Assembly: GCA_003116975.1 (NCBI GenBank)
Contig: BGKB01000010.1
Span: 248,001 to 312,000, forward strand
Origin: Aurantiochytrium sp. KH105
Taxonomy: Eukaryota; Sar; Bigyra; Thraustochytrida; Thraustochytriidae
Length of the DNA: 64,000 bases
Direction of reading: 5' to 3'
The notes under the pieces are model-generated. The model was not told the DNA's origin, made no database searches, and was given only the letters and a program-made list of their open reading frames with translations. Positions 1 through 9,056 of the stretch are shown here, piece by piece; position 1 is the first letter of the stretch; the number at the start of each line of letters is the position of its first letter. The position numbers and the translations under genes were made by a program.

Positions 1-610
1 CTTGCGCAAGCGCAGGGGAAAGGCGCATCGCGCACATTTCGCCGTCGCCCACCTGGGTCCACTCTCTACAAAAGACCATGTATGGAACGCCGTCTTCCAT
101 ATGAAGCGTGCCATCGAGGCATGACCAGGAAGGCGGTGTCGTCGGCCCGCTGGTGATGGGCACAAAGGGCCCTTCGGGTCGTGCGCCTGGCGACTCGAGG
201 ACAACAACGCCGCGCTCGTTGGGCTTGCCCGATTTTTTCATGGTTGCAAACATAATGAGACGTCCGCGGTAGACGTACACCTCGGGAGCCCAGAACTGCG
301 TGTCTGCCCAAAAGCCCTCGGGCCTTCGAAAGGCTGGAAACGGGCCCTCCCAAGTCTCCAGGTCCTCGCTGCAATAGCAGTTGAAGCCGATACCCGGAAA
401 CTCCGAGTACGGATTGCCCACGTTATCCGGCGGTTTATCCGTGGTCCCGTACAGCCAGAACAGCTTGCCGTTCTTGTGAGCGGCGTCGAGCCCGGCTGGA
501 AGTGCATCCTTGCTCGCCAGCGGGCCTGACCCAGGCGCGCCAGCGTCCTCAACGTCGCGAAGCGAGACCAGATAGGGGTCTCGCATCCAGAGGTCGTGCA
601 GGCGATGCAT
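1..610 (-). CDS. GH43-like glycoside hydrolase, N-terminal part (cut by window edge)
   Basis: The frame read leftwards from an ATG at 610-608 stays open to base 1, giving about 203 residues. It shows GH43 (five-bladed beta-propeller glycosidase) landmarks: RDPYL near residue 10 (the Asp normally acts as catalytic base), WAPEVY in the middle, and LDGTL followed by DGVPYMVFC and GDGEMCAMRLS, where the LDG Asp matches the usual pKa-modulating Asp. The general-acid Glu would lie beyond the window. GH43 enzymes usually cut arabinan, xylan or related side chains; the substrate here cannot be told. No signal peptide follows this ATG. An upstream reading frame (909-631) could hold an earlier exon joined through an acceptor just above the ATG, but the ATG context (A at -3) is adequate. 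Family call fairly sure, start moderately so. Confidence 0.78.
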   Translation of the reverse strand, partial: MHRLHDLWMRDPYLVSLRDVEDAGAPGSGPLASKDALPAGLDAAHKNGKLFWLYGTTDKPPDNVGNPYSEFPGIGFNCYCSEDLETWEGPFPAFRRPEGFWADTQFWAPEVYVYRGRLIMFATMKKSGKPNERGVVVLESPGARPEGPFVPITSGPTTPPSWSCLDGTLHMEDGVPYMVFCREWTQVGDGEMCAMRLSPALAQ

Positions 611-1215
611 CTTTTCTCCCTTTTCCAAAGCTAGGCGGCGCCCTGAGCTCGCAGCTGCGAGCAGAGCTCGCGTGTCGTGCGTGTGCGCCGCAGCCCCGGG
701 ACCTCCGGGCCGCGCAAACCTGAAGCCTGCGCGTCGCACCGGCACGGTCCTTTGCTGATCTGTGTAAGAATTTTTTCCCAAACCTTATACATCATGTCGC
801 GATGATCATGGTCATCCTGATCGAGTGTGAAGTGGGGATTCAGGCCTTTTGCAGCCCGAGCAGCCAGGCCAAAGGCCGAGAGCAATCTTTTCCCTTTCGC
901 TGTACCCATTCATCGTCGAGCATGACATGGCAATCAATGGCACGGCATAGCATTGCGTTGGCTTTTAGATAATGAAAGTAAAAAGACACGGAGAAGGTTG
1001 TTTCAAGTAGGCCCTATAGCAAGTAATGAAATAGGAGGACAAAAACAAAGGAGTTGCGAGCGCGGCGGGAGACTCAAAAGACATGAAGGAAGCGACGTAA
1101 AGTAAGCAAAACAAGCGAATCAGGCAAATCGAGCAAACATGCGGGTTTCCGTATTCCGTTTCGTTCCTATGATATACCACTACAACACAACACCAGTAAA
1201 CCGCTGAGGCTACGC
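611..1215. other. Spacer between GH43-like gene and SANT-like gene
   Basis: This 605-base gap contains the 5' side of the GH43-like gene and the 3' flank of the next minus-strand gene. A minus-strand frame at 909-631 opens with ATG but has no recognisable domain and weak codon bias. It could be a 5' exon of the GH43-like gene; nothing proves it. Confidence 0.4.
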
Positions 1216-3030
1216 TCATGAGGAGGAGAGCTTGGATTGTTTGGCCGAATTGGTGGCACATCGACTGATTTCTTGCTGGATGGTGTTGAAGGCATCCTGG
1301 AAAGCACGCTTTTTTGCAGGAGTTTCTTGCCCGGCAAGCTCCATGAGCTTGGGGTTAAAAGGCAAAACCATCGAACGATCAATTGAAGGCGAGGTCGGGG
1401 AACTCGAGCTGGAGCTGGATGTCATCCCTGCCGGGGAGAACGGCTGCGCGCCTAATGCGAGCGAGCTCAGGGTGCCGAGTCCAGCCCCAGCCCCCGGGGG
1501 CCCCGACTGTGCGATCGCCGAAGATGGAGAAGTTTTATTTGCCGTGGCTGCTGCGACTTGCGCGACAGCTTGTGCTGCAGCTTGATAGCCCGTCATGCCA
1601 CCGTGTGTTGAGCTGGCGACATTGCCGCCCATGCCACCTGCTCCAAAGCCCATGGGAATGGCCATATTCCCCATTCCATTGTTGTTATTGTTGTTATTGT
1701 TGCCGGCGAGAAGGAACATGTTCGCAAGTTTTGACGTGTCATTGGTGGGCGAGAAAGTCGTCGTCGTCGACGAAATGCTCATGGGCGACAATGTATCGAA
1801 CTGGGTGTTACCCTTGGGGGTGTTAAGGAGCATCTGGAGAGCGATCAAGTTGGCGGCGTCTCCCTGGGCGGCCAAGAAGCGCTTTTGGGCGGCGTCCGCG
1901 CTCGCTGCATCGGTTGATCCAGGGAGTTGCTGCGTGAGCTCCGACCCCGTCGACGAGCTGCTGTCGCTGCGATCAGTCCTGGCGCTCTTTGGCGAGTTAA
2001 AGGCGATCGCGCGAAGATTTGCTTGGAGCATGGGCGAGAGGGGGGAATGTAAAAAGGGCGAGAAGGGCATCACGCCAGGAAATCCAGGAGCCATATTGTG
2101 GAAGTTCGTCGGCGAGAGCTCCGGCATGGTGAGCGGCGCAGGGGCTTTTCCAGAAGGGCCATTTGCGGATCCCGGCGTTTGCAGCTCGGCAAGGCCAGCG
2201 CCGGCGCGGCGGTTGCCCCTGGCCATGCCCTTGCCGGAAGAGGCGTCGGCGTTCGATGAGCCGCCGCGTGCTGTTAGGCTGGCGACTCCGCCCTGCGCGC
2301 GAATCTGACGAAGTAGCGCCCTTGCGTCAAAGGGGCGAAGCACGTGTGGCTTGGAGTTATCGCAGTGCTCACAATCGGGCCATCCACACGAGGCAAACCC
2401 GAGACGCACGCGCACGCGGTGCAGGCTGAGGCACTTGCTGCAAGTATCGCTCTTGTGGCAATCAAGCGAATGCTCGAGGAGAGACTCGATGATGTCCTCG
2501 TCAGACCCGGTGCCTGGGCTGCGGGCTTTGCGCAGCTTGAGGTGATGACGCACGGCATCGTGCTTGCGCTGATAGGGCACGAGCTGATTGAAGCGTTTGG
2601 CGATCTCGTTCATCCAGGACCGCCCACCCCACTTGCGCTTTGTGAGCTGGTGTACAAAGGCACGAAAGAGGTCGGGGTCTTTAAGGATGAGACCGAACAG
2701 GGTGTTCTTTTCCTCCTCCGAGAAGCGGCCCGAGTGCGTGGCCTCATCTACATGCGCGCCTGAGGGGGCGTTTGCGGACACCCGTTCTGGCGCATGATCC
2801 TCCTCATCGACGTAGTCTTCGTCCTCGTCGTTGTCCTCGTCGTTGTTGTCCTTGTCCTCGGAGCTCTGTCTTTTCCCTTGCTTTGCAATCCTTGGCTCGC
2901 TCTTCACGGTGGCGCCATTTTTGGCATCGTCCGTCTCCGAGGCGGGGCTGGCGCCTGTGTCTGCATCAGGAGACTGCGTCGAGGACATCATGGCCAGCGT
3001 GCTGGCCAATTCTTGCTCTTCCTTGTCCAT
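1216..3030 (-). CDS. Putative DNA-binding regulator, SANT-like plus Cys/His-rich segment
   Basis: A 604-residue protein starting at ATG 3030-3028 in a strong context (ACC before, G after). Order: acidic N-terminus with an Asp/Glu run (about 57-79); a helical, Trp-containing SANT/Myb-like segment (about 101-168); a Cys/His-rich segment (about 187-223, with Cys 191, 197, 200, 215, 220, 223 and His 187, 192, 204) that could bind zinc and loosely recalls a TAZ finger; then a long Ser/Pro/Ala-rich tail with a poly-Asn run. This layout suits a transcription regulator. The exact family is not recognised and DNA binding is inference. A CAAAG-type pentamer repeat lies in its leader, as it does upstream of the other SANT-like gene in this window (22954-24279). 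Confidence 0.7.
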   Translation of the reverse strand: MDKEEQELASTLAMMSSTQSPDADTGASPASETDDAKNGATVKSEPRIAKQGKRQSSEDKDNNDEDNDEDEDYVDEEDHAPERVSANAPSGAHVDEATHSGRFSEEEKNTLFGLILKDPDLFRAFVHQLTKRKWGGRSWMNEIAKRFNQLVPYQRKHDAVRHHLKLRKARSPGTGSDEDIIESLLEHSLDCHKSDTCSKCLSLHRVRVRLGFASCGWPDCEHCDNSKPHVLRPFDARALLRQIRAQGGVASLTARGGSSNADASSGKGMARGNRRAGAGLAELQTPGSANGPSGKAPAPLTMPELSPTNFHNMAPGFPGVMPFSPFLHSPLSPMLQANLRAIAFNSPKSARTDRSDSSSSTGSELTQQLPGSTDAASADAAQKRFLAAQGDAANLIALQMLLNTPKGNTQFDTLSPMSISSTTTTFSPTNDTSKLANMFLLAGNNNNNNNNGMGNMAIPMGFGAGGMGGNVASSTHGGMTGYQAAAQAVAQVAAATANKTSPSSAIAQSGPPGAGAGLGTLSSLALGAQPFSPAGMTSSSSSSSPTSPSIDRSMVLPFNPKLMELAGQETPAKKRAFQDAFNTIQQEISRCATNSAKQSKLSSS

Positions 3031-3043
3031 GGTACTGACGTGC

Positions 3044-3069
3044 TAGCTTTGCTTTGCTTTGCTTTGCTA
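3044..3069. repeat. (CTTTG)n pentamer repeat in leader of SANT-like gene
   Basis: About five copies of CTTTG (CAAAG on the transcribed strand) sit 14-40 bases upstream of the ATG at 3030, so probably in the 5' untranslated region. The same repeat occurs at 24670-24696 upstream of the second SANT-like gene. Confidence 0.75.
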
Positions 3070-3799
3070 TAAGACTGTTTGCGTTGGGTGTCCGTCCTCG
3101 TGCTTACGCGAGCCGCTGACGGCTCGCTGACGGGAGACTTCGGCTTAAAAATATACTGACAGATGGCTCGACCTGACTCGACGGTCTTCCTTCCTTCCTT
3201 CCTCCCTCCCTTCCTCCCTTCCTTGCTCGCGGTCTGCTGCCCGGAGCTGCGCAAGGCGTACGGAAAGCTCGCGCTCGCTAGCTGCCGAAGGAGACCTCGG
3301 GCTCGCTCTTTTCTTCCTCCCTGGCTCGCTTTTGGCTCTGTACGCACGGCGCACACGCGCGTACGTACGCGGCCGCCTGCTCCTGCTCCTCGTCGGGGAC
3401 TTCCTCGCCAGCAGCAGCGGCAGCGGCAGCGGCAGCAGCGGCGGCGGCAGCAGCTGGCTCCCCTGCGCGGGCGCGGCGCGGCGCGATGCGCGGGCGCGGG
3501 CGCGGGCGGGATGGATGCCCGGGCCCGGGCGCGAGGTGGCGTCCCGCGGCGGGTCCGCGAGGCTCGCCGCGGTCCCTGGCGCGGCGCGGGCGCGGGCTCG
3601 CGGCGCGGAGGCGGCCTCCGGGGCTCGCCGCGAGGTCCCGAGCCTTCGCGGGCGCCGCTTCCGTGCCTGGGCGCGGGCGCGGGGCCGGGCTCTGGGCTCG
3701 GCGTCGGGCTCGAGCTTCGGGCTCGCTCCCAAGACGGAGGGAGAGATGAACGATCGAACGAACGAACCAGCGGGGCGCGGCGCGATGAAGCGAGGACCT

Positions 3800-3800
3800 G

Positions 3801-3834
<34 letters not shown>
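3800..3834. repeat. (TGCC)n microsatellite
   Basis: About eight uninterrupted TGCC units within the GC-rich spacer. Confidence 0.9.
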
Positions 3835-3835
<1 letters not shown>

Positions 3836-4261
3836 TGCCCGGCGCGACGCGGCGCGACGGGGCTTGCGAGCGGCCTCGGGTCGGCGAGCTAGCTCGCCTC
3901 GGCGGCGTCGGTCGGCGCAAAGGTGGGAAAAACTAGCGAGCTCGCGAGCCCGGAGGACACTCGCTCGCTCGCTCGTTCAAAAAACAGCGCCCGCCGCCTG
4001 CGCGCTCGCCGGGGCGTCCGCGGGCGCGCGGCTGTCTGCTGGCGCTCTCCGCCGCGGCCGCCTCCCCCGCGCGCGCAGCTGCTGCCTGCCTTGCCCGCCC
4101 GAGCGCGAGCGCCGCGTGTCTTCGGCCTCGCGAAGGCTCGCGGACGCGCGGTCGATCGATGCGCGATCGCCCCCTCGCCTCGCCTCGCCTCGCCGCGACG
4201 CGCCTGCCGCGCCTCGCCTCGCCTCGCGCGCGGGCACGCGTGCGCGCGCCCCTGCGCCCGT

Positions 4262-4310
4262 GCTCGCGCTCGCGCTCGCGCTCGCTCGCTCGCTCGCTCG
4301 CGCGCTCGTG
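4262..4310. repeat. (GCTC)/(GCTCGC) simple repeat
   Basis: Imperfect GCTC and GCTCGC units, part of the surrounding GC-rich low-complexity block. Confidence 0.75.
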
Positions 4311-5029
4311 GCTCGCGGCTCGTGCTTGCGGAATGCGGAATTGGATGGAAATGGAATGCGCCGCGGCTCCCCTTTCTCCTTTGCTCCTGCCGCCGCCGCC
4401 GCCCTCCCGCTGCTCGCTTCTGGCCGCCCGCCTCTCTCCGCCGCGCTGCGCTCTGCCTGCTTTGCCGCGCTTCCTGCCCTGCGCTGCCCCGCCGCGCGCA
4501 GGCCCCCGCGGCGCAGAATGGACGCCGGAATCCATTGCGCGAGTCCAGTCCCGGCGCGAGCCGAGGCGAGACGAGAGACGAGACAGCGAGCGCCTGCTTT
4601 CCACCCTTTCTTTCTTTCTTTTCTTTTTTTCTTTCTTTCTTTTCTTTTTTTTCTTTCTTTTTTCCTCCCTTCTAGTACGTTCCAGGATTATCGTACTTTA
4701 TTCTTTTTCACGGCTGCATTTTCTTCCTCTTTTGCAGGAAAAATAAACAGACAAACAAACAAATTGAAAAATGGCGGTTCTAGGGTTCCGCGTAGGGAGA
4801 GCGCATGACGGAGAGACGGTAATATCCTAGGATAAGGATGTGGAAGAGCTGCGGGGCTGGAAAAGCTCTCGAAGAGCGCGCGCGCGGCGCAGTAAAGGCG
4901 GAGAGAGGCCTTCCATTCCTTCTTTGCTTTCGCTGGCTGCCTTCCTGCCTTCCTGCCTTGCTTGCTTGCTTCCTTCCTTTGGGGTTATTTTTTGGCGCCT
5001 CTGCTTTGGGAGCATTGGCGGTGGTTGAT

Positions 5030-5079
5030 GGATGGATGGATGGACGGATGGACGGATGGATGAATGGACGGATGGATGC
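5030..5079. repeat. (TGGA/CGGA)n microsatellite
   Basis: Imperfect tetramer array alternating TGGA and CGGA units. Confidence 0.85.
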
Positions 5080-5248
5080 TATCCGGAAGGCAGGCGAAGG
5101 CGGAGCGAGAGAAGGAAGGCGGCCGGCCAGCCAGAGAGGGACAGAGACTGCCGATGGCGGCCCAGATGGACTTGGCTGGCCCGCCGCGGGTTCAGAGGCG
5201 CGAGTACTTGATTGCTCGTATTTTTTGGCTCCAGAGCTACTTTTTACT

Positions 5249-5392
<144 letters not shown>

Positions 5393-6030
5393 GAGCTCCT
5401 ACATGCTTGGTATGGGAGTGCTGGCTTGAATGTTGTGCAAGTTTTCGTGCACGTTGACAACTTTGGTCGAAGGGGAACTCGCAATCTTATGACATGGAAG
5501 CGCTAGAGCTCCGCTTCGCTTCGCTTCACGTTGGCCACGGGCAACGCCTACGCCGGCCACCCCTCGCCGTGCGGCACGGACGGTACTACGCAGGCAGCCG
5601 ATGCAAAGCCAGCTAGCCCGCAAGCCCAACGTAATGACCAGGCCAGCCAGGCTCGCTGCGTCAAAAAACGATAAAGAGTGAAGAAAAGGACAGTCAGGCA
5701 TGCAAGACGTGCACGCACACGTGGATCAAGAGCATCTTTCTCACCGGCCGAAGCCTTCCTTGCGACCAGTCTCAGGGAGGGTCCGGCTCTGCTTTTTTGT
5801 TGTTCTTGCTATTGCTCCTGCTGCTGTTGCGGTTGTTTCCGAAACGGCGTCCATCCAGTCAATGCTTGTAGGCTTGGTCCGGCCGGGACTAACAGAACGA
5901 GATCAAACATTGGACTCACGCACAAACAAGAACTTGGAACTGCAATCCGCGCAAATCTAAACGAGCTCGAAAACAGCAAATAAGTCCGAGCCCGAGCTCG
6001 AGCTCGAATAGTACAGAACTCGAGATCGGA

Positions 6031-6072
6031 TTCGAGTCCGAGTCCGAGTCCGAGTCCGAGTCCGAGTCCGAG
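6031..6072. repeat. (GAGTCC)n hexamer repeat
   Basis: About six or seven GAGTCC units preceded by GAGCTC-type variants from 5987. Confidence 0.9.
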
Positions 6073-6793
6073 TTCCGAATCGAACCTGAGTTCACGGAGC
6101 CTGGCGGCAGCTCTGGGCCTGGTACTGGTCGCAGGGAAACCGGCCGGGCCGTTCGAGTCCAATACCTCTAGATGCCCCCCACATAAAGCAGCTGGCCAGA
6201 AGGGCAGGTTGTCCATTTCTGCAAAAGCAGGCTCGTAGGCATGCAGGTCGCGAGACTGCGCTGTCCTGCGCAGGCCCTGCTCTCTCTCACTCACGGTCTT
6301 CCTCTCTATCCTATTCTTTCTTTCCTTCTATCACTCTTCCTCCTCTTATTCCTAACCCTCCATTCGCCCTCCGCGCTCTCACAGTCGTCTCTCGTAAGGG
6401 GGAGAGGTGCGGGGCTTCTTACCCAGTGGTACGTAGAGGCAGTGGATCGAGTATCTGCGGGGTCTGGCTGCTCTGGCTTGGGGGCGCCTGGACTTGTTTG
6501 TTCGTGTCCTTTCCTGTGGCTCGCATTACGAAGTATTGTCTTGCGAGGCGCCTTCTCCACGGCGGATCTCGCTCGCTCGATCCCCCGCAATCGTGCTTGG
6601 GCCAGCAGAGCGCGACAATGCGACCTGTGCTTACGGTCGGGCCGCGGTCGTAGCATGCATCCGCGCCGCGGATCGATGAAGAAGGAAGGATGAACGGAAG
6701 GAAGGAAGGCAAAGAAGGAATAACAGGCTCCGCCTTCTTGTCTTACCTTTTTTCTTTTCTTTCTTATCCTTTTTACACGCCCTAGCCCTGGCT

Positions 6794-6824
6794 AAATTTC
6801 GTTCGGTCTAACCGAACGAAATTT
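6794..6824. repeat. Perfect 14-bp inverted repeat with 3-bp centre
   Basis: AAATTTCGTTCGGT, then CTA, then its exact complement. The core TTTCGTTCGGT recurs in the terminal repeats of the adjacent element and twice more near 7645-7671, so the palindrome belongs to the same repeat family. Confidence 0.9.
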
Positions 6825-6863
6825 TCGGCGAAATAGTTTCCCCGATCCGGCGGCAGGCTGGGT

Positions 6864-7447
6864 CAGTGAGACCGAACGAAATCTCTGGCAAACACGCGAG
6901 GCATTGCATTAAATACTTCTATTCAATTTTAAATCTTGCCGATTGGCCAGATCGTTCCCACGATGCCCCCGCACCCCTCTGCAAGTTTGCAGGCAAATTC
7001 TCCCGGTGGAAGGGTTGTTGTTCTTCTGCAAAGTTGGGTACCGTGAGGGCGAACTTGACCATGACCTAACGACCGCGCTTCATCAAGCGCTACAGCGGCT
7101 ACAGCGAGCAGAAAAGCTTGGCAGCGTCGCGAGTCACGCTCTGCGATCGTACCCCTGGCATGATCGCGTCCAATTTGTTTGCATAGCGGCCCGTTGCGCG
7201 AGTTTGAAGCTGGCAACTGCCTCGAGCGATGGCGAGGCCCATGTCGAGAGCTGGTCGAGACGCTGCAGCTCAACGTCAGCCCAAGCACGGAGGAGGAGGA
7301 GGAGGAGCGTGCACATGAGCTCGATGAGGGCGCTCGAGATGATATTGACTGNCCCGAGCGCAACGCAATTTAAAATTTGGCTAGGCGAAACTCACCTAAC
7401 ACAGTCTTAGTCATATTACTCCTAATTAATTTCGTTCGGTCTCACTG
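6864..7447. mobile_element. Candidate non-autonomous DNA transposon (MITE-like), 19-bp TIRs
   Basis: The 584-base segment begins with CAGTGAGACCGAACGAAAT (6864-6882) and ends with its perfect complement (7429-7447). Terminal CAGTG is compatible with cut-and-paste DNA transposons, but no convincing target-site duplication flanks it, so the superfamily is open. No transposase is encoded. The interior contains short protein-like stretches in shifting frames and one N at 7352, which may be captured host sequence. Related TTTCGTTCGGT motifs sit outside on both sides (6794-6824 and 7645-7671), suggesting nested or fused copies. Confidence 0.5.
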
Positions 7448-7644
7448 TATCGGTCTATTCTGGCCAAATAGGCCACTTCTCCGCCGCCTTCCCCCAAATC
7501 TAGTTTTCCCTACCCCTTGACCAAAACTGGTTCCCAAGCCTTTAAAATTTGGCACAGCAATCTACGGGCAGAGTTCCTTCCCTGTGCTTAATTTCAAGGC
7601 GCGCGAGTTAGTTTTGAGCGCTCTGGAAGAGATCAGGCAAATGA

Positions 7645-7673
7645 AATTTCGTTCGGTTTTTCGTTCGGTTTCA
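7645..7673. repeat. Two extra copies of the TIR core motif
   Basis: TTTCGTTCGGTTT occurs twice, 15 bases apart. The first copy with its AAA prefix pairs as an inverted repeat with 6811-6824, forming an outer shell around the 6864-7447 element. Confidence 0.7.
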
Positions 7674-7704
7674 TGTGGCTAGCCACTTTTTTACTTCTTT
7701 GTTT

Positions 7705-7841
7705 TATTGTTGTTGTTGTTGTTGCTGTTGTTGTTGTTGTGGTGGTGGTGAGAGGCCACGGAGATGCTGCTGCGAAAAATAGCAGAGGAAGGCAGAGAGA
7801 GAAAGATTGATCATAGCGAGCGAGAGAGAGAGAGAGAGAGA
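7705..7841. repeat. (TTG)n and (GA)n simple repeats
   Basis: A TTG/GTT trinucleotide run at about 7707-7751 is followed by an AG dinucleotide run at about 7823-7841. Confidence 0.85.
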
Positions 7842-7920
7842 GGGAAAGGTGGCGCGCCGCGAACTTTTGGCTATGCAGGATGACGGGTATGGCCATGCTT
7901 GCCTGCGCAGAGGCTCCTTA

Positions 7921-8350
7921 TTACCAGTCACTTGAGGTCAGAATCGTGGTGTCTTCATGAAGATGATCAAGACTCTTCCCACCGTTATTGAAAACCGCAA
8001 TGAGCATCATGTGCACGCAACGTTTGAAGTGCTTCACGATGAATTGACGACACTGTGTTGCGACTTGGCGCCAGCTATTTTCAGCATCAAAAGACGTCTG
8101 TCTAAAACACCAAAGACCGGCACCATCTGAAAAATACACCCAACCGCCTCTTGCAGCTCTGGCAACTACTCACAGTAAAAATGGTGACTTGTGCGCCTTT
8201 CTCCCCTTCGAACTGTTGGCTGTTCGAGCCAGCTTTAGCATAGATCCTTGGGCGAGCTTGTCATCAAAGCGAGAGCTCGCAAAGTTGTTGCCCTTTACTC
8301 GAAATGCAGTCACGTGCTGAGCGACAAAAATCTTACTGCCCTGTCTGATT
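7921..8350 (-). pseudogene. Decayed protein-coding relic, unknown family
   Basis: Read on the minus strand, a coding-like frame runs from about 8350 and contains the words AFRVKGNNFASSRFDDKLA and, further on, GGWVYFSDGAGLWCFRQ and HFKRCVHMMLIAVFN, ending in TAA at 7923-7921. An in-frame TGA interrupts it near 8172. A neighbouring frame gives a better middle part (EGEKGAQVTIF, then a CxxC), implying two compensating frameshifts. The CxxC after a beta-strand-like stretch faintly recalls a thioredoxin-like fold, but I do not recognise the family. Sequence error cannot be excluded, though several lesions together favour a relic. No clear 5' end is visible. Confidence 0.42.
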
Positions 8351-9056
8351 GGTAAAGGTTAGATTCTAGGACGCAGGGAAGACATTCTTGATTTCAGTAT
8401 CAAGGTCACGATCGCAATTGCGGCATAAGCGAAATATCAGGTCTCAACAACAGATTTTCTTTTGGGGAAATGCAGGAATATTACATCGGATCAGAATCTC
8501 GCGCGGACGCACCACATTCGAAAAAGAAAAATGGGCCTTCTCTCGCAGTTCCACACGCCGAGTACCACCGCCTAAAACTCAAGCGCAGGCAGATGCCCAA
8601 GCGCAAGCAGATCTCCGTCGTCGCTGTCCATCAAATGCTGTCCGGAGCCCCAGCACATTCCATTCGGCCTGCTCTCCTACACCCCAGAACATCGTTAAAA
8701 AGCTGTTAGCTACCATTGTGAGGTAGCTAGCTTGAAAGTGTGGCACGCGACTCGAATGACGCCCCCGGCCAGGATGACTCTCGAACTTTAAAAAAAAAAA
8801 AGGTTGAACTTTGAAGACGTTCAACTTGAAGTTCCGAGTCGTAACGGCCATGCGCACGATTTTGATGTGATGTGCGCAATTTTTCGGGCTGGGCGCGTAC
8901 GAGAGAGCAGCCAGAATAGATAAACGCGAGTGGGCGAGGAGGCAAGCATACGGCGAGCAGGTGAGGAGGCGGGCGGGCGGGCGGACGCTCGCTCCCTGGG
9001 TCGCGCAGGCTTGTAGTCAGCCAAAGGCGTGTCGGCTTAGCGTGCCGCAACCCACC
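8351..9056. other. Upstream region of the Nudix-TRP channel gene
   Basis: No gene supported. A run of 12 A lies near 8790-8801, and the last 100 bases before the ATG at 9057 are GC-rich. On the minus strand, more stop-broken protein-like stretches suggest the relic at 7921-8350 once extended this way. Confidence 0.4.

Noticed and set aside
631-909. 92-codon minus-strand frame above the GH43-like start
   Set aside because: No recognisable domain and weak codon bias. It could be a 5' exon, but no splice evidence favours it.
3163-4808. Long overlapping open frames on both strands in the GC-rich spacer
   Set aside because: They are made of Arg/Ala/Pro/Ser produced by simple GC repeats, overlap in several frames at once and show no domain.
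6149-6172. GTTCGAGTCC word resembling a tRNA T-loop
   Set aside because: No complementary T-stem, acceptor stem or anticodon arm around it. No tRNA was found anywhere in the window by eye.
8961-9056. Extension of the channel frame upstream of 9057
   Set aside because: The extra 32 codons begin with GTG, not ATG, and the ATG at 9057 has a strong context followed by a folded domain.
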